Of a DNA stretch of 7,083 nucleotides, positions 1 to 5,608 are shown in pieces (the stretch's first letter is position 1; every line of letters begins with the position of its first letter). Both the position numbers and the translations under genes were made by a program. The DNA lies in NCBI GenBank assembly GCA_002441265.1, contig DJVQ01000050.1:37054-44136 (forward strand), in the 5' to 3' direction. The stretch is from Syntrophaceae bacterium UBA6252 (GTDB lineage Bacteria; Desulfobacterota; Syntrophia; Syntrophales; UBA6807). Under the pieces are notes generated by a model. It saw only the letters and a list, made by a program, of their open reading frames with translations, had not been told where the DNA came from and ran no database searches.

Positions 1-1194
1 GATCACGTCGGCATCCTGCTCGATGGCCCCCGATTCCCTCAGGTCGGCCATCTGGGGGCGGCGGTCCGACCGCGCCTCGACCTGGCGGTTCAACTGGGAC
101 AACGCGACCACGGGAACGCTCAGTTCCTTCGCCAGGGCCTTGAGGGAGCGGCTGATTTCCGAGATCTCCTGTTCCCGCGACGGGCTCTGATCCCGTCCCC
201 TCATGAGCTGGAGATAGTCGAGAACCACCAGGCCGAGCCCTCTTTCCGCCTTGAGCCGCCTCGCCTTGGCCTTCATCTCCAGCACCGTGATGGCGGCGGT
301 GTCGTCGATGAAGAGCTTCGCTTCCGAGAGGGCCCCGGCGGCCGTCGTGAGCCTGGGCCAGTCCGTCTCCCCGAGAAATCCCTTGCGGAGCCGCTGGGCG
401 TCCACCCGCGCCTCCGAGGAAAGCATTCTCATGGCGAGCTGCTCCTTGGACATTTCGAGAGAGAACACGGCCACGGGCACATCCATTTCGATGGAGGCGT
501 GCTGTGCGATGTTCAGGGCGAAAGCCGTCTTTCCCATGCTGGGGCGGCCGGCGATGATGATGAGGTCCGACCGCTGGAAACCGGAGGTCATGCGGTCCAG
601 TTCCTCGAAGCCGGTGGACACCCCCGTGATGAGGGATTTCTTCTCGAAGAGCCGCTCGATGGTCCGGAAGCTGTCCTTGATGATCTCCCGGATGGGGGAA
701 AAGCTCTGGCGGACCTTGTTCTCGGAAATCTGAAAGATGGCGTACTCCGCCTCGTCGATGATGCCGTCGATGTCGGTGGCATCCTCGTACGTTCTGGAAA
801 GAATCCCCGTCGTCGCCGAGATCAGCTTTCTCAGAATAGACTTTTCCTTAACGATTTTAGAGTAATAGGAGATATTTGCAGCCGAGGGCACGGCGTCCAC
901 GAGGGAACCCACATAAGCGGCCCCCCCGACGGCGTCCAGCTGGCTCCTGTCCTTCAGGAGGCTGGACAGGGTGATGAGATCGGCGGGTTCGTTCTTTTCC
1001 GTGAGGTCGATGATGGATTGAAAGATCCTCTTGTGGCCGCTGCTGTAAAAATCGTCCCCGTCGAGGGTCTCGAGAACCTGGTGGATCGCCTGGTTGTCCA
1101 GGAGCATCCCCCCCAGGACGGACCGCTCCGCTTCCAGATTCTGGGGAGGAACGCGGTGAGCGGAGAGGTCGGCATCCTTCTTATTCTTCGCCAA
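1..1194 (-). CDS. dnaB: Replicative DNA helicase DnaB (3' end cut by window edge)
   Basis: Hexameric 5'-3' helicase that unwinds DNA at the replication fork and works with DnaG primase. I read 398 residues from the minus strand; the last visible codon ends at position 1, so the C-terminal end (roughly 50-70 residues in typical family members) is missing. The N-terminal domain spans about residues 15-115. The RecA-like domain shows Walker A GRPSMGKT (216-223), Walker B LVVLDYLQL (322-330, acidic D326), SREQEISEISR (339-349), LSQLNR (365-370) and DLRESGAIEQDAD (384-396). The start is TTG at 1192-1194 (MAKNKKDADLSAHRVPPQN): an in-frame TGA lies five codons upstream, the Shine-Dalgarno AAGGTGG is 6 nt away, and the next ATG would remove conserved N-terminal residues. 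It overlaps the end of rplI by 14 bp, suggesting translational coupling. No intein insertion is seen in the Walker A or later visible motifs. Confidence 0.97.
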   Translation of the reverse strand, partial: MAKNKKDADLSAHRVPPQNLEAERSVLGGMLLDNQAIHQVLETLDGDDFYSSGHKRIFQSIIDLTEKNEPADLITLSSLLKDRSQLDAVGGAAYVGSLVDAVPSAANISYYSKIVKEKSILRKLISATTGILSRTYEDATDIDGIIDEAEYAIFQISENKVRQSFSPIREIIKDSFRTIERLFEKKSLITGVSTGFEELDRMTSGFQRSDLIIIAGRPSMGKTAFALNIAQHASIEMDVPVAVFSLEMSKEQLAMRMLSSEARVDAQRLRKGFLGETDWPRLTTAAGALSEAKLFIDDTAAITVLEMKAKARRLKAERGLGLVVLDYLQLMRGRDQSPSREQEISEISRSLKALAKELSVPVVALSQLNRQVEARSDRRPQMADLRESGAIEQDADVI

Positions 1195-1627
1195 GAACGA
1201 CCACCTTCAGTTTCGCCGTGACAGACAGGGGCAGCTTCACGGACACGGTGAATTCCCCGAGGGACTTGATGGGCTCCTCGAAACAGATCGTCTTCCGGTC
1301 GACGGCGATTCCCTGGCTCTTCAGGCTCTCCTCGAGATCCCTGGCCGTCACGGAACCGAAGAGCTTTCCCTGTTCCCCCGCCCGCGCGGTGATGCTGCAG
1401 ACGGCGTTTTCGAGAACGTCCCGAAGGCTTTCCGCCTCTTTTTTCTGTTTTTCCGCCTTTTTCTTGACGGCTTCCCGTTGCTGCTTCAGAAGTTCGACGT
1501 TTCTGCCGTCCGCCTGGATGGCAAGCCCCTTGGGGATCAGGAAATTCCGGGCATAACCGTCCTTTACGCGGATCATATCCCCGATCTTGCCGAGAGCTTC
1601 CACATTTTCCTTCAGAATCACTTCCAT
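1181..1627 (-). CDS. rplI: Large-subunit ribosomal protein bL9
   Basis: L9 binds 23S rRNA near the base of the L1 stalk and extends outward from the 50S subunit. The product is 148 residues, the usual family length. The N-terminal domain starts MEVILKENVEALGKIGD and contains the signature GYARNFLIPKGLA (24-36). A long charged connecting helix follows (about 41-75, rich in K/E/Q). The C-terminal domain covers about 80-148 and ends in KVVVLGEE. An ATG 21 nt further upstream gives seven extra residues (MCPGGLE) but has no family support; the ATG at 1625-1627 follows AGGAGG by 7 nt and matches the conserved MxVIL start. The gene lies 45 bp after the DUF2232 gene and overlaps dnaB. Confidence 0.97.
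   Translation of the reverse strand: MEVILKENVEALGKIGDMIRVKDGYARNFLIPKGLAIQADGRNVELLKQQREAVKKKAEKQKKEAESLRDVLENAVCSITARAGEQGKLFGSVTARDLEESLKSQGIAVDRKTICFEEPIKSLGEFTVSVKLPLSVTAKLKVVVLGEE
1201..1207 (-). promoter_or_regulatory. Ribosome binding site of dnaB, inside rplI
   Basis: AAGGTGG read on the minus strand, 6 nt before the TTG codon at 1192-1194. It lies within the last codons of rplI. With the in-frame TGA just upstream it fixes the dnaB start as TTG. Confidence 0.75.
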
Positions 1628-1634
1628 TTCAAGT

Positions 1635-1640
1635 CCTCCT
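1635..1640 (-). promoter_or_regulatory. Ribosome binding site of rplI
   Basis: AGGAGG on the minus strand with 7-nt spacing to the ATG at 1625-1627. It decides against the upstream in-frame ATG at 1646-1648, whose coding sequence would run through this site. Confidence 0.8.
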
Positions 1641-1672
1641 GGACACAAGAGTCATTTTCCCCGGCCCGGCCG

Positions 1673-2641
1673 TCATGCCGCCGGCGCCGGCCCCTTCAGG
1701 ATTTTTCGGAAGTCCAGCCAGACGTCGGTGATTCCGAAAAGGCAGACCACCATCAGGGGGATCTGATGAACAAAAATCAGTATGTACCCCGCCCCGCGCA
1801 GGAAGAGGGGGACATTCTTTTTCCGGAAGAAGAACGAAACGACGGAAAGCCCCTGCAGAAAATACAGGAACAGGAAAACGATGACAACGTTCATCGCCGT
1901 CCATCGTATCGCCTCCCCCGGCACCAGAAGAGCGCCTCCGGCGAGGAGAAGGGGCCAGATCATGAGATCGGGCAGCCGCCACCGGGAAAGATCCCCAAGC
2001 TCGGGGTACGGTCTCCCGGTTCTCCGGGAAACGAAGCGCCCCGCCAGAACGTTCATGAAGACGGTGAACGCCGTCCCGATGAAGGCCAGGGAGGGAAGAA
2101 GGTGAAAAAACGCCGACCCGATGTCGCCGATCCGGCTCCGGAAAGCTTCTCCCTCCGCGGAGGATCCCTCCACGCGCAGATACAGATCCAGTCCTTCCTG
2201 CAGGGTCCGGTCGATGTATGCCCGCGTCGCCTGCAGGGGGTTGAAACCCGATGAAACGCTGTAGGCGACGATCACCGCACACCCCAGGCCCAGGACAAGC
2301 AGGGTGGTCCCCGCCACGGTCTTTCCGACGGACATTTGTCTTTTCAGCATTTCCGCGAGCAGGATGCCGAGGAATCCTGAAAAGAACAGGTGGCCCCAGG
2401 AGGTCTGTCCCCCGACGAGCTCCAGAACCGCCGCCGTCAGTCCCAGGGACAGGGACAGGATCAGGAGCCCCGCCCCCCTGCCGTGATGAAGGGAGAAGTA
2501 CAGGATGGGAAGCGGTGCGAGGATGGCGGCCAGGGTGCTGAAAACGGACAGGGTGGACGCCGTCAGAAAGGCCATGACGGAAAGCGCCACGCCAAGGACG
2601 AATTCCTTCTTCACTGTTCCCGCCGGTTCCCTTTCCCGCAT
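1673..2641 (-). CDS. DUF2232 (YybS-like) polytopic membrane protein
   Basis: A 322-residue integral inner-membrane protein of unknown function. Hydrophobic segments that could span the membrane lie at about 14-53 (two), 57-78, 84-98, 108-128, 176-200, 226-241, 247-270 and 283-305. A polar stretch at about 133-172 is probably an extramembrane loop. The C-terminal part has features I associate with the DUF2232/YybS family: LYFLQGLSVVSFFFRKK (259-275) and GITDVWLDFRK (303-313). Family placement is from memory of these motifs and of the gene order, since this family often sits between rpsR and rplI. The ATG at 2639-2641 has only a weak GGGGA 4 nt upstream; GTG at 2612-2614 (residue 10) is an alternative start. 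The gap to rpsR is 37 bp, so it should be co-transcribed with it. Function is unknown. Confidence 0.85.
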   Translation of the reverse strand: MREREPAGTVKKEFVLGVALSVMAFLTASTLSVFSTLAAILAPLPILYFSLHHGRGAGLLILSLSLGLTAAVLELVGGQTSWGHLFFSGFLGILLAEMLKRQMSVGKTVAGTTLLVLGLGCAVIVAYSVSSGFNPLQATRAYIDRTLQEGLDLYLRVEGSSAEGEAFRSRIGDIGSAFFHLLPSLAFIGTAFTVFMNVLAGRFVSRRTGRPYPELGDLSRWRLPDLMIWPLLLAGGALLVPGEAIRWTAMNVVIVFLFLYFLQGLSVVSFFFRKKNVPLFLRGAGYILIFVHQIPLMVVCLFGITDVWLDFRKILKGPAPAA

Positions 2642-2678
2642 CCGGTCCCCATCCGCCGGGGATGCGGCGCCTTTGCGA

Positions 2679-2984
2679 TCAGCCTTCGAGAACGGCGAAG
2701 GGCAGGAGCGCGATGTTCCTGGCCCGTTTGATCTCCCTTGCGATCTCCCGCTGATGCTTGGCGCAGTTCCCGGAAATTCTCCGGGGAATGATTTTCCCTT
2801 TTTCCGTCAGGTACGTCCTCAGGATCTCCGGTTTCTTGTAGTCCATCTTGACGTTCGAATCCACGCAGAACCTGCAGACCCGCCTTCTCTGGTAGAACTT
2901 GCGGTCCGGCCTGGAACCGGGGCCTCTCGAAGACCTGGGACCGGGTCTTCCCTGCATGGTTTTCGGTCTTGATTTCGTCTCCAT
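2679..2984 (-). CDS. rpsR: Small-subunit ribosomal protein bS18, with long basic N-terminus
   Basis: S18 forms a heterodimer with S6 on the central platform of the 30S subunit. The product is 101 residues. The conserved core runs from about residue 30 (FYQRRRVCRFC) through YKKPEILRTYLTEKGKIIPRRISG to AREIKRARNIALLPF. The first ~28 residues are a basic, Gly/Pro/Arg/Ser-rich extension, making the protein longer than the common 75-90 residues. Cys37-x2-Cys40, Cys74 and His77 are all present, consistent with the zinc-binding ('C+') form of S18; metal binding is inferred. The ATG at 2982-2984 has GGAGGG 7 nt upstream, inside the end of rpsF. Only 3 bp separate it from the rpsF stop, so the S6 and S18 genes are tightly coupled. 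Confidence 0.97.
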   Translation of the reverse strand: METKSRPKTMQGRPGPRSSRGPGSRPDRKFYQRRRVCRFCVDSNVKMDYKKPEILRTYLTEKGKIIPRRISGNCAKHQREIAREIKRARNIALLPFAVLEG

Positions 2985-2987
2985 CGT

Positions 2988-3470
2988 TCAGCCCTCCGTT
3001 CCTTTCTCCTCGGCCGCCGGGGCCGTTTCCGCCGGTGCCGGTGCCGTTTCCGCCGGTGCCGCCGCCGCGGCGGGCGCCGCCGATTCCTCCGCCTGCGGCA
3101 TCGCTTCCGCCGCCGCGGGAACCTCCCCTTCCGACTTTCCCCGCGCCTCTGCCAGTTCCTTCTCCAGGGCGGCCAGGTCCACGGAATCGGAGACTTTCAC
3201 CGTCTGGTAGCGGAGAATGCGGTCGTCGAAGCGGAACAACCGGTCCAGCTCACCCAGCGTCCCGTGGTCCGATGCGAATTCGACGAGGGTGTAGATACCG
3301 AATCTCTGCTTCTGGATGGGATAGGCGAATTTCCTCTTTCCCCAGTTCTCGTTGCGGATCACGATGCCCTTCCGCGCCTCGATAAGCTGGGAACATTTCT
3401 CCGCGATTTCCTGAAGTTCTTCCTGCGGAAGATCAGTCGCGGAAATAAAGATGGTCTCGTACCGTCTCAA
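2988..3470 (-). CDS. rpsF: Small-subunit ribosomal protein bS6 with Ala/Glu/Pro-rich tail
   Basis: S6 is the partner of S18 in the 30S platform. From the TTG at 3468-3470 the product is 160 residues. The ferredoxin-like core (about 1-100) shows RRYETIFI (2-9), WGKRKFAYPIQKQRFGIYTLVEF (43-65, given in parts: WGKRKFAYP then GIYTLVEF) and FRFDDRILRYQTVKV (79-93). A tail of about 50 residues is almost only Ala, Glu, Pro and Thr, with a tandem AETAPAP-type repeat. The TTG is chosen because AGGAGGT lies 6 nt upstream and the family starts at M-R-R-Y-E; a longer frame beginning at an ATG at 3518 would translate through the leader hairpin and is rejected. This is the first gene of the operon and is probably autoregulated through its leader. 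Confidence 0.95.
   Translation of the reverse strand: MRRYETIFISATDLPQEELQEIAEKCSQLIEARKGIVIRNENWGKRKFAYPIQKQRFGIYTLVEFASDHGTLGELDRLFRFDDRILRYQTVKVSDSVDLAALEKELAEARGKSEGEVPAAAEAMPQAEESAAPAAAAAPAETAPAPAETAPAAEEKGTEG
3019..3060 (-). repeat. Two tandem 21-bp units in the S6 tail
   Basis: Positions 3019-3039 and 3040-3060 are adjacent 21-bp copies differing at one base, encoding the AETAPAP heptad in the S6 C-terminal tail. Flanking GCC/GCG-rich sequence (3061-3120) is similarly low in complexity. Length variation by slippage between strains is plausible. Confidence 0.8.
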
Positions 3471-3477
3471 TGGGATA

Positions 3478-3522
3478 CCTCCTCTCGGCTCTTCAGCCCG
3501 ACTCTGCAGTTCGGGCAAGGAG
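3478..3522 (-). promoter_or_regulatory. Probable S6:S18-binding mRNA leader element covering the rpsF ribosome binding site
   Basis: Read on the minus strand, CTCCT (3522-3518) can pair with AGGAG (3483-3479), which is the rpsF Shine-Dalgarno itself. Above this lower stem, GCCCGA (3516-3511) pairs with TCGGGC (3501-3496) around a 9-nt loop. The asymmetric 3' bulge between the stems (3495-3484) contains CCG at 3488-3486 in the context GAGCCGAG. A hairpin, a lower stem and a CCG in the bulge are the known features of the S6:S18 autoregulatory motif, which mimics the S18 site on 16S rRNA. Binding would stabilise the lower stem and block translation of rpsF. The base pairs are seen in the sequence; the regulatory role is inferred from the motif and its position. 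Confidence 0.75.
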
Positions 3523-3566
3523 TATGGGATTTAAAAAATCGGCGCCAGTCCTACAACAATTTTTTC

Positions 3567-3598
3567 AAAAAAGCAAGCCCCGGGAAAAGGGCCTTCCC
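3567..3598 (-). terminator. Weak hairpin plus T-run in the rpsF leader (possible attenuator)
   Basis: On the minus strand, AAGGCCC (3595-3589) can pair with GGGCTT (3580-3575) with one bulged G, followed two bases later by six T (3572-3567). An alternative stem is GGGAA (3598-3594) with TTCCC (3586-3582). It lies about 10 nt after the predicted transcription start. The bulged stem and closeness to the start make a working terminator uncertain. Confidence 0.25.
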
Positions 3599-3610
3599 TC
3601 CGGCAGACGA

Positions 3611-3639
3611 ATCATATCCGGATGCCTCCTCCATGTCAA
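3611..3639 (-). promoter_or_regulatory. Sigma70-type promoter of the rpsF operon
   Basis: On the minus strand there is a perfect -35 TTGACA (3639-3634), a 17-nt spacer and a -10 TATGAT (3616-3611, 5 of 6 consensus). The start site is expected near 3604, giving a leader of about 134 nt before the rpsF TTG at 3470. Strength and position fit a ribosomal-protein operon. Confidence 0.85.
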
Positions 3640-3828
3640 TGGGCGGGAAATCCGGTGTCGCAGCCACAAAACGCTTGACATTGCCGGAGATCTCCCGGAA
3701 AAGTGAAGGAAAGATTACAGTTTCCCCCGCCATGTTCCGATAGGGATATGGAAGTTGCATTCGTTGAACCCGTTTCCGCCGGGCGATGGGGAAAGGGAAC
3801 GGCTGAAGGACGAAAGAAATTTTCTTCC
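3640..3828 (+). promoter_or_regulatory. Upstream region of the secreted-protein gene; weak promoter candidate
   Basis: This stretch of the divergent intergenic region (3471-3838) should hold the plus-strand promoter. TTGACA at 3675-3680 is a perfect -35, but 17-18 nt downstream only GAAAAG/AAAAGT is found, a poor -10. A perfect 10-bp palindrome GGAGATCTCC (3686-3695) lies in the spacer and could be an operator. No better promoter or RNA gene is seen; a promoter needing an activator is possible. No coding sequence is supported here. Confidence 0.3.
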
Positions 3829-3838
3829 GGAGGAATTC

Positions 3839-5530
3839 ATGAGCGTCAGATCCGCCGTCGGAGCGATTCTGCTGGTATTCATCCTTGCGGGCACCGCCCT
3901 TGCCGCAAGCCATCAGTACTACCTGCCGTACTACACCAGCCTGGGGGGCAAGTGGACGGGCGTCGCCCTGAGGAACTGCAGCGCGACGGCGTCCGCAAAC
4001 ACCACCGTCACCGTGTACGGAACCGACGGATCGGTGATCGCCACCCACACGAACACCCTGAGTCCCTCTGGACAGAAGGCCTTCATGGCGGGCGGGGGCG
4101 CCGCGGCGGAAGGATGGATCAAGGTCGTTTCCGACCAGTCCCTGACCGGCCTCAGTTTCATTGGAAACGGGTCAGGCCCGATTCTGATGTTCGACATTGC
4201 GCTCATCTCGGAACTTTCCATGCTGCTTCACATCCCCCACGTGGCCCAGTCGGGGACGGCACCCGTTTGGGACACGACCATCATGATGTGCAATCCCAAC
4301 ACAAGCCAGGCGTCGGTGACGCTGAGGTACGTCGATGAAGACGGCACCGTCACAAGGACCGCGACCCGGACGATTCCCGTTCTCGGGAGCGGGAAATACC
4401 CGCTGGCGGACATCCTCCAGGGGGACACCTGCACCAGGGGAAGCGTGGCGGTCGAAAGCAATGTCGGGGTTGCGGGATTTGCCCTTTACGAGAACACAAG
4501 CGATTCCGGGCACATGAGTTATGCCGGCATCGCCGCCGTCAAACCCGGCACCGACCTCATGCACACCTACTCCCTGCCCAGGTTCGACACCACGGGAGGC
4601 AAGTGGACCGGCGTGGCCCTCCGGAACGCCAGCACAACGACCGCCGCATCGGTGACCCTGACGGTTTTCAAGGAAAGCGGGGGATTGCCCGCGGAAGTAA
4701 AAACCATCAGCATTCCCCCGTCCGGCCAGTGGGTCGATATGGTGGGAAGGGGAATCACGAACACGGGATGGATCAGGATTCTCTCCAGCACGCCGATCAC
4801 GGGACTCTGCTTTATCGCGAGAACGACGCCCGACGACCTCATGTACGACATCGCGCTCATTTCGGAAACGTCCACGTCCCTGTGCGTCCCCCACGTGGCC
4901 CAGTCGGCGTCGGCGCCGGTGTGGGACACATCCGTCATGGTCTGCAACCCGAACCTCTCCCAGGCCACGGTCACATGCCGTTTCTACAGATCCGATGGCG
5001 TCCCGTTGGATCCCGTTTCGTACCCCCCGCTTCCGGCATACGGAAGCAGGGTCTGCGAGGTCTCCGATCTGACGGGGGGAACGAACTACACGAGCGGGAG
5101 CGTGGAGATCACCGGTTCCCTGGGGATCGCCGCCTTCGCCCTCTATCACAGCCTGAACTCCCCGGCGGGGGAGAAGTATTACGCGGGGATCAGCGCCATG
5201 CCCTGCACGGAGGACTCGGGGGAGCACCTCTTCGACGGCCAGTGGACGGGAACGGCCGTCAGTGTCCCCCTGACGGCGTTGTGCGGAACGGCCACCATCA
5301 ACATGACCATCACCGATTCCGTCATCTCGGGCACCGCCACGGATTCCTGGTACGAGACCTACACGCTGTCGGGCATGGTGTACCCCACCGGCGACATCGA
5401 GGCCGCCATGGCGAGCGGGGACGACGCAAACCTGGCCCAGTTCTCCGGGGTGCTCTCGGGGGACGCGGGCAGCGGAACCTGGGAGGACATCGAAGGGTGC
5501 TCCGGAACCTGGACGCTGACACGGCAATAG
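3839..5530 (+). CDS. Secreted protein with duplicated beta-sandwich-like modules and a C-terminal domain; function unknown
   Basis: A 563-residue exported protein that I cannot assign to a named family. ATG 3839-3841 follows GGAGG by 5 nt. Residues 1-22 form a signal peptide (basic start, hydrophobic core, ALA-A cleavage site near 22/23). A first unit (about 27-243) and a second (about 244-458) align without large gaps: GGKWTGVALRN at 36 and 253, DIALISE at 119 and 337, PHVAQS at 133 and 351. Each unit has two halves sharing a W..T/G...N....vT..y...DG....G(S/W)(V/I).v.S...(l/v).GF pattern, so the protein looks like four related beta-sandwich modules (about 36-111, 141-218, 253-328, 359-437). 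The C-terminal ~98 residues (466-563) are a separate domain framed by GQWTGT and CSGTWTLTR, with Cys482 and Cys554 as a possible disulfide pair. There is no LPXTG, membrane anchor or catalytic motif. It is a lone gene: divergent from rpsF and convergent with the CBS gene. A binding or adhesive surface role is only a guess. Confidence 0.9.
   Translation: MSVRSAVGAILLVFILAGTALAASHQYYLPYYTSLGGKWTGVALRNCSATASANTTVTVYGTDGSVIATHTNTLSPSGQKAFMAGGGAAAEGWIKVVSDQSLTGLSFIGNGSGPILMFDIALISELSMLLHIPHVAQSGTAPVWDTTIMMCNPNTSQASVTLRYVDEDGTVTRTATRTIPVLGSGKYPLADILQGDTCTRGSVAVESNVGVAGFALYENTSDSGHMSYAGIAAVKPGTDLMHTYSLPRFDTTGGKWTGVALRNASTTTAASVTLTVFKESGGLPAEVKTISIPPSGQWVDMVGRGITNTGWIRILSSTPITGLCFIARTTPDDLMYDIALISETSTSLCVPHVAQSASAPVWDTSVMVCNPNLSQATVTCRFYRSDGVPLDPVSYPPLPAYGSRVCEVSDLTGGTNYTSGSVEITGSLGIAAFALYHSLNSPAGEKYYAGISAMPCTEDSGEHLFDGQWTGTAVSVPLTALCGTATINMTITDSVISGTATDSWYETYTLSGMVYPTGDIEAAMASGDDANLAQFSGVLSGDAGSGTWEDIEGCSGTWTLTRQ
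3917..5212 (+). repeat. In-gene tandem duplication, two units of about 650 bp
   Basis: The first unit (about 3917-4567) and the second (about 4568-5212) encode homologous ~217-residue segments. DNA identity persists in patches: an identical 21-bp stretch at 4233-4253 and 4887-4907 (654 bp apart), and closely matching segments around the GGKWTGVALRN codons (3947-3976 and 4598-4627) and the DIALISE codons. Elsewhere the copies have diverged, so the duplication is old, with patches kept by selection or gene conversion. Confidence 0.85.
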
Positions 5531-5540
5531 CCCCGGCACG

Positions 5541-5574
5541 CCGATAAGAAAAGGGATGCGGGGTGCGCATCCCT
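5541..5574 (-). terminator. Intrinsic terminator of the CBS-domain gene
   Basis: The 9-bp inverted repeat AGGGATGCG (5552-5560) / CGCATCCCT (5566-5574) has a 5-nt loop. On the minus strand it is followed by TTTTCTTAT (5552-5544), a good U-tract, 35 nt after the stop of the CBS gene. On the plus strand the hairpin lies just after the secreted-protein gene but has only TCTGTC behind it, so it is weak in that direction. Confidence 0.8.
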
Positions 5575-5608
5575 CTGTCACCAAAGACGGATTCCGCGGC
5601 GTCGCGCC

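Noticed and set aside
1478..2254. Plus-strand open frames opposite dnaB, rplI and the DUF2232 gene (also 251-733 and 499-1221)
   Set aside because: All lie opposite well-supported genes, show no family motifs and have no ribosome binding site that I can see.
3743..3758. Possible sigma54 promoter (GGG...TTGC) upstream of the secreted-protein gene
   Set aside because: The GG and GC dinucleotides are 11 or 12 nt apart instead of the required 10, and the rest of the consensus is poor.
3755..3838. TTG start at 3755 adding 28 residues to the secreted protein
   Set aside because: The extension is hydrophilic and would bury the signal peptide; GGAGG 5 nt before the ATG at 3839 gives the natural start.
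3551..4048. Minus-strand 165-residue frame across the intergenic region upstream of rpsF
   Set aside because: It runs through the rpsF promoter and leader and the 5' end of the plus-strand gene, with no recognisable protein features.
4603..5547. A 314-residue plus-strand frame overlapping the secreted-protein gene
   Set aside because: Out-of-frame shadow, extremely Arg/His/Gly-rich, inside the duplicated gene.
5552..5580. Hairpin as a terminator for the plus-strand secreted-protein gene
   Set aside because: No U-tract follows on the plus strand (TCTGTCACC); the T-run is on the minus-strand side only, so it is assigned to the CBS gene.
4172..5584. A 470-residue open frame on the minus strand opposite the secreted-protein gene
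   Set aside because: It is the shadow of a GC-rich coding strand: composition is Arg/Gly/His-rich with no recognisable motif, while the plus strand has a signal peptide, conserved repeats and a good ribosome binding site.
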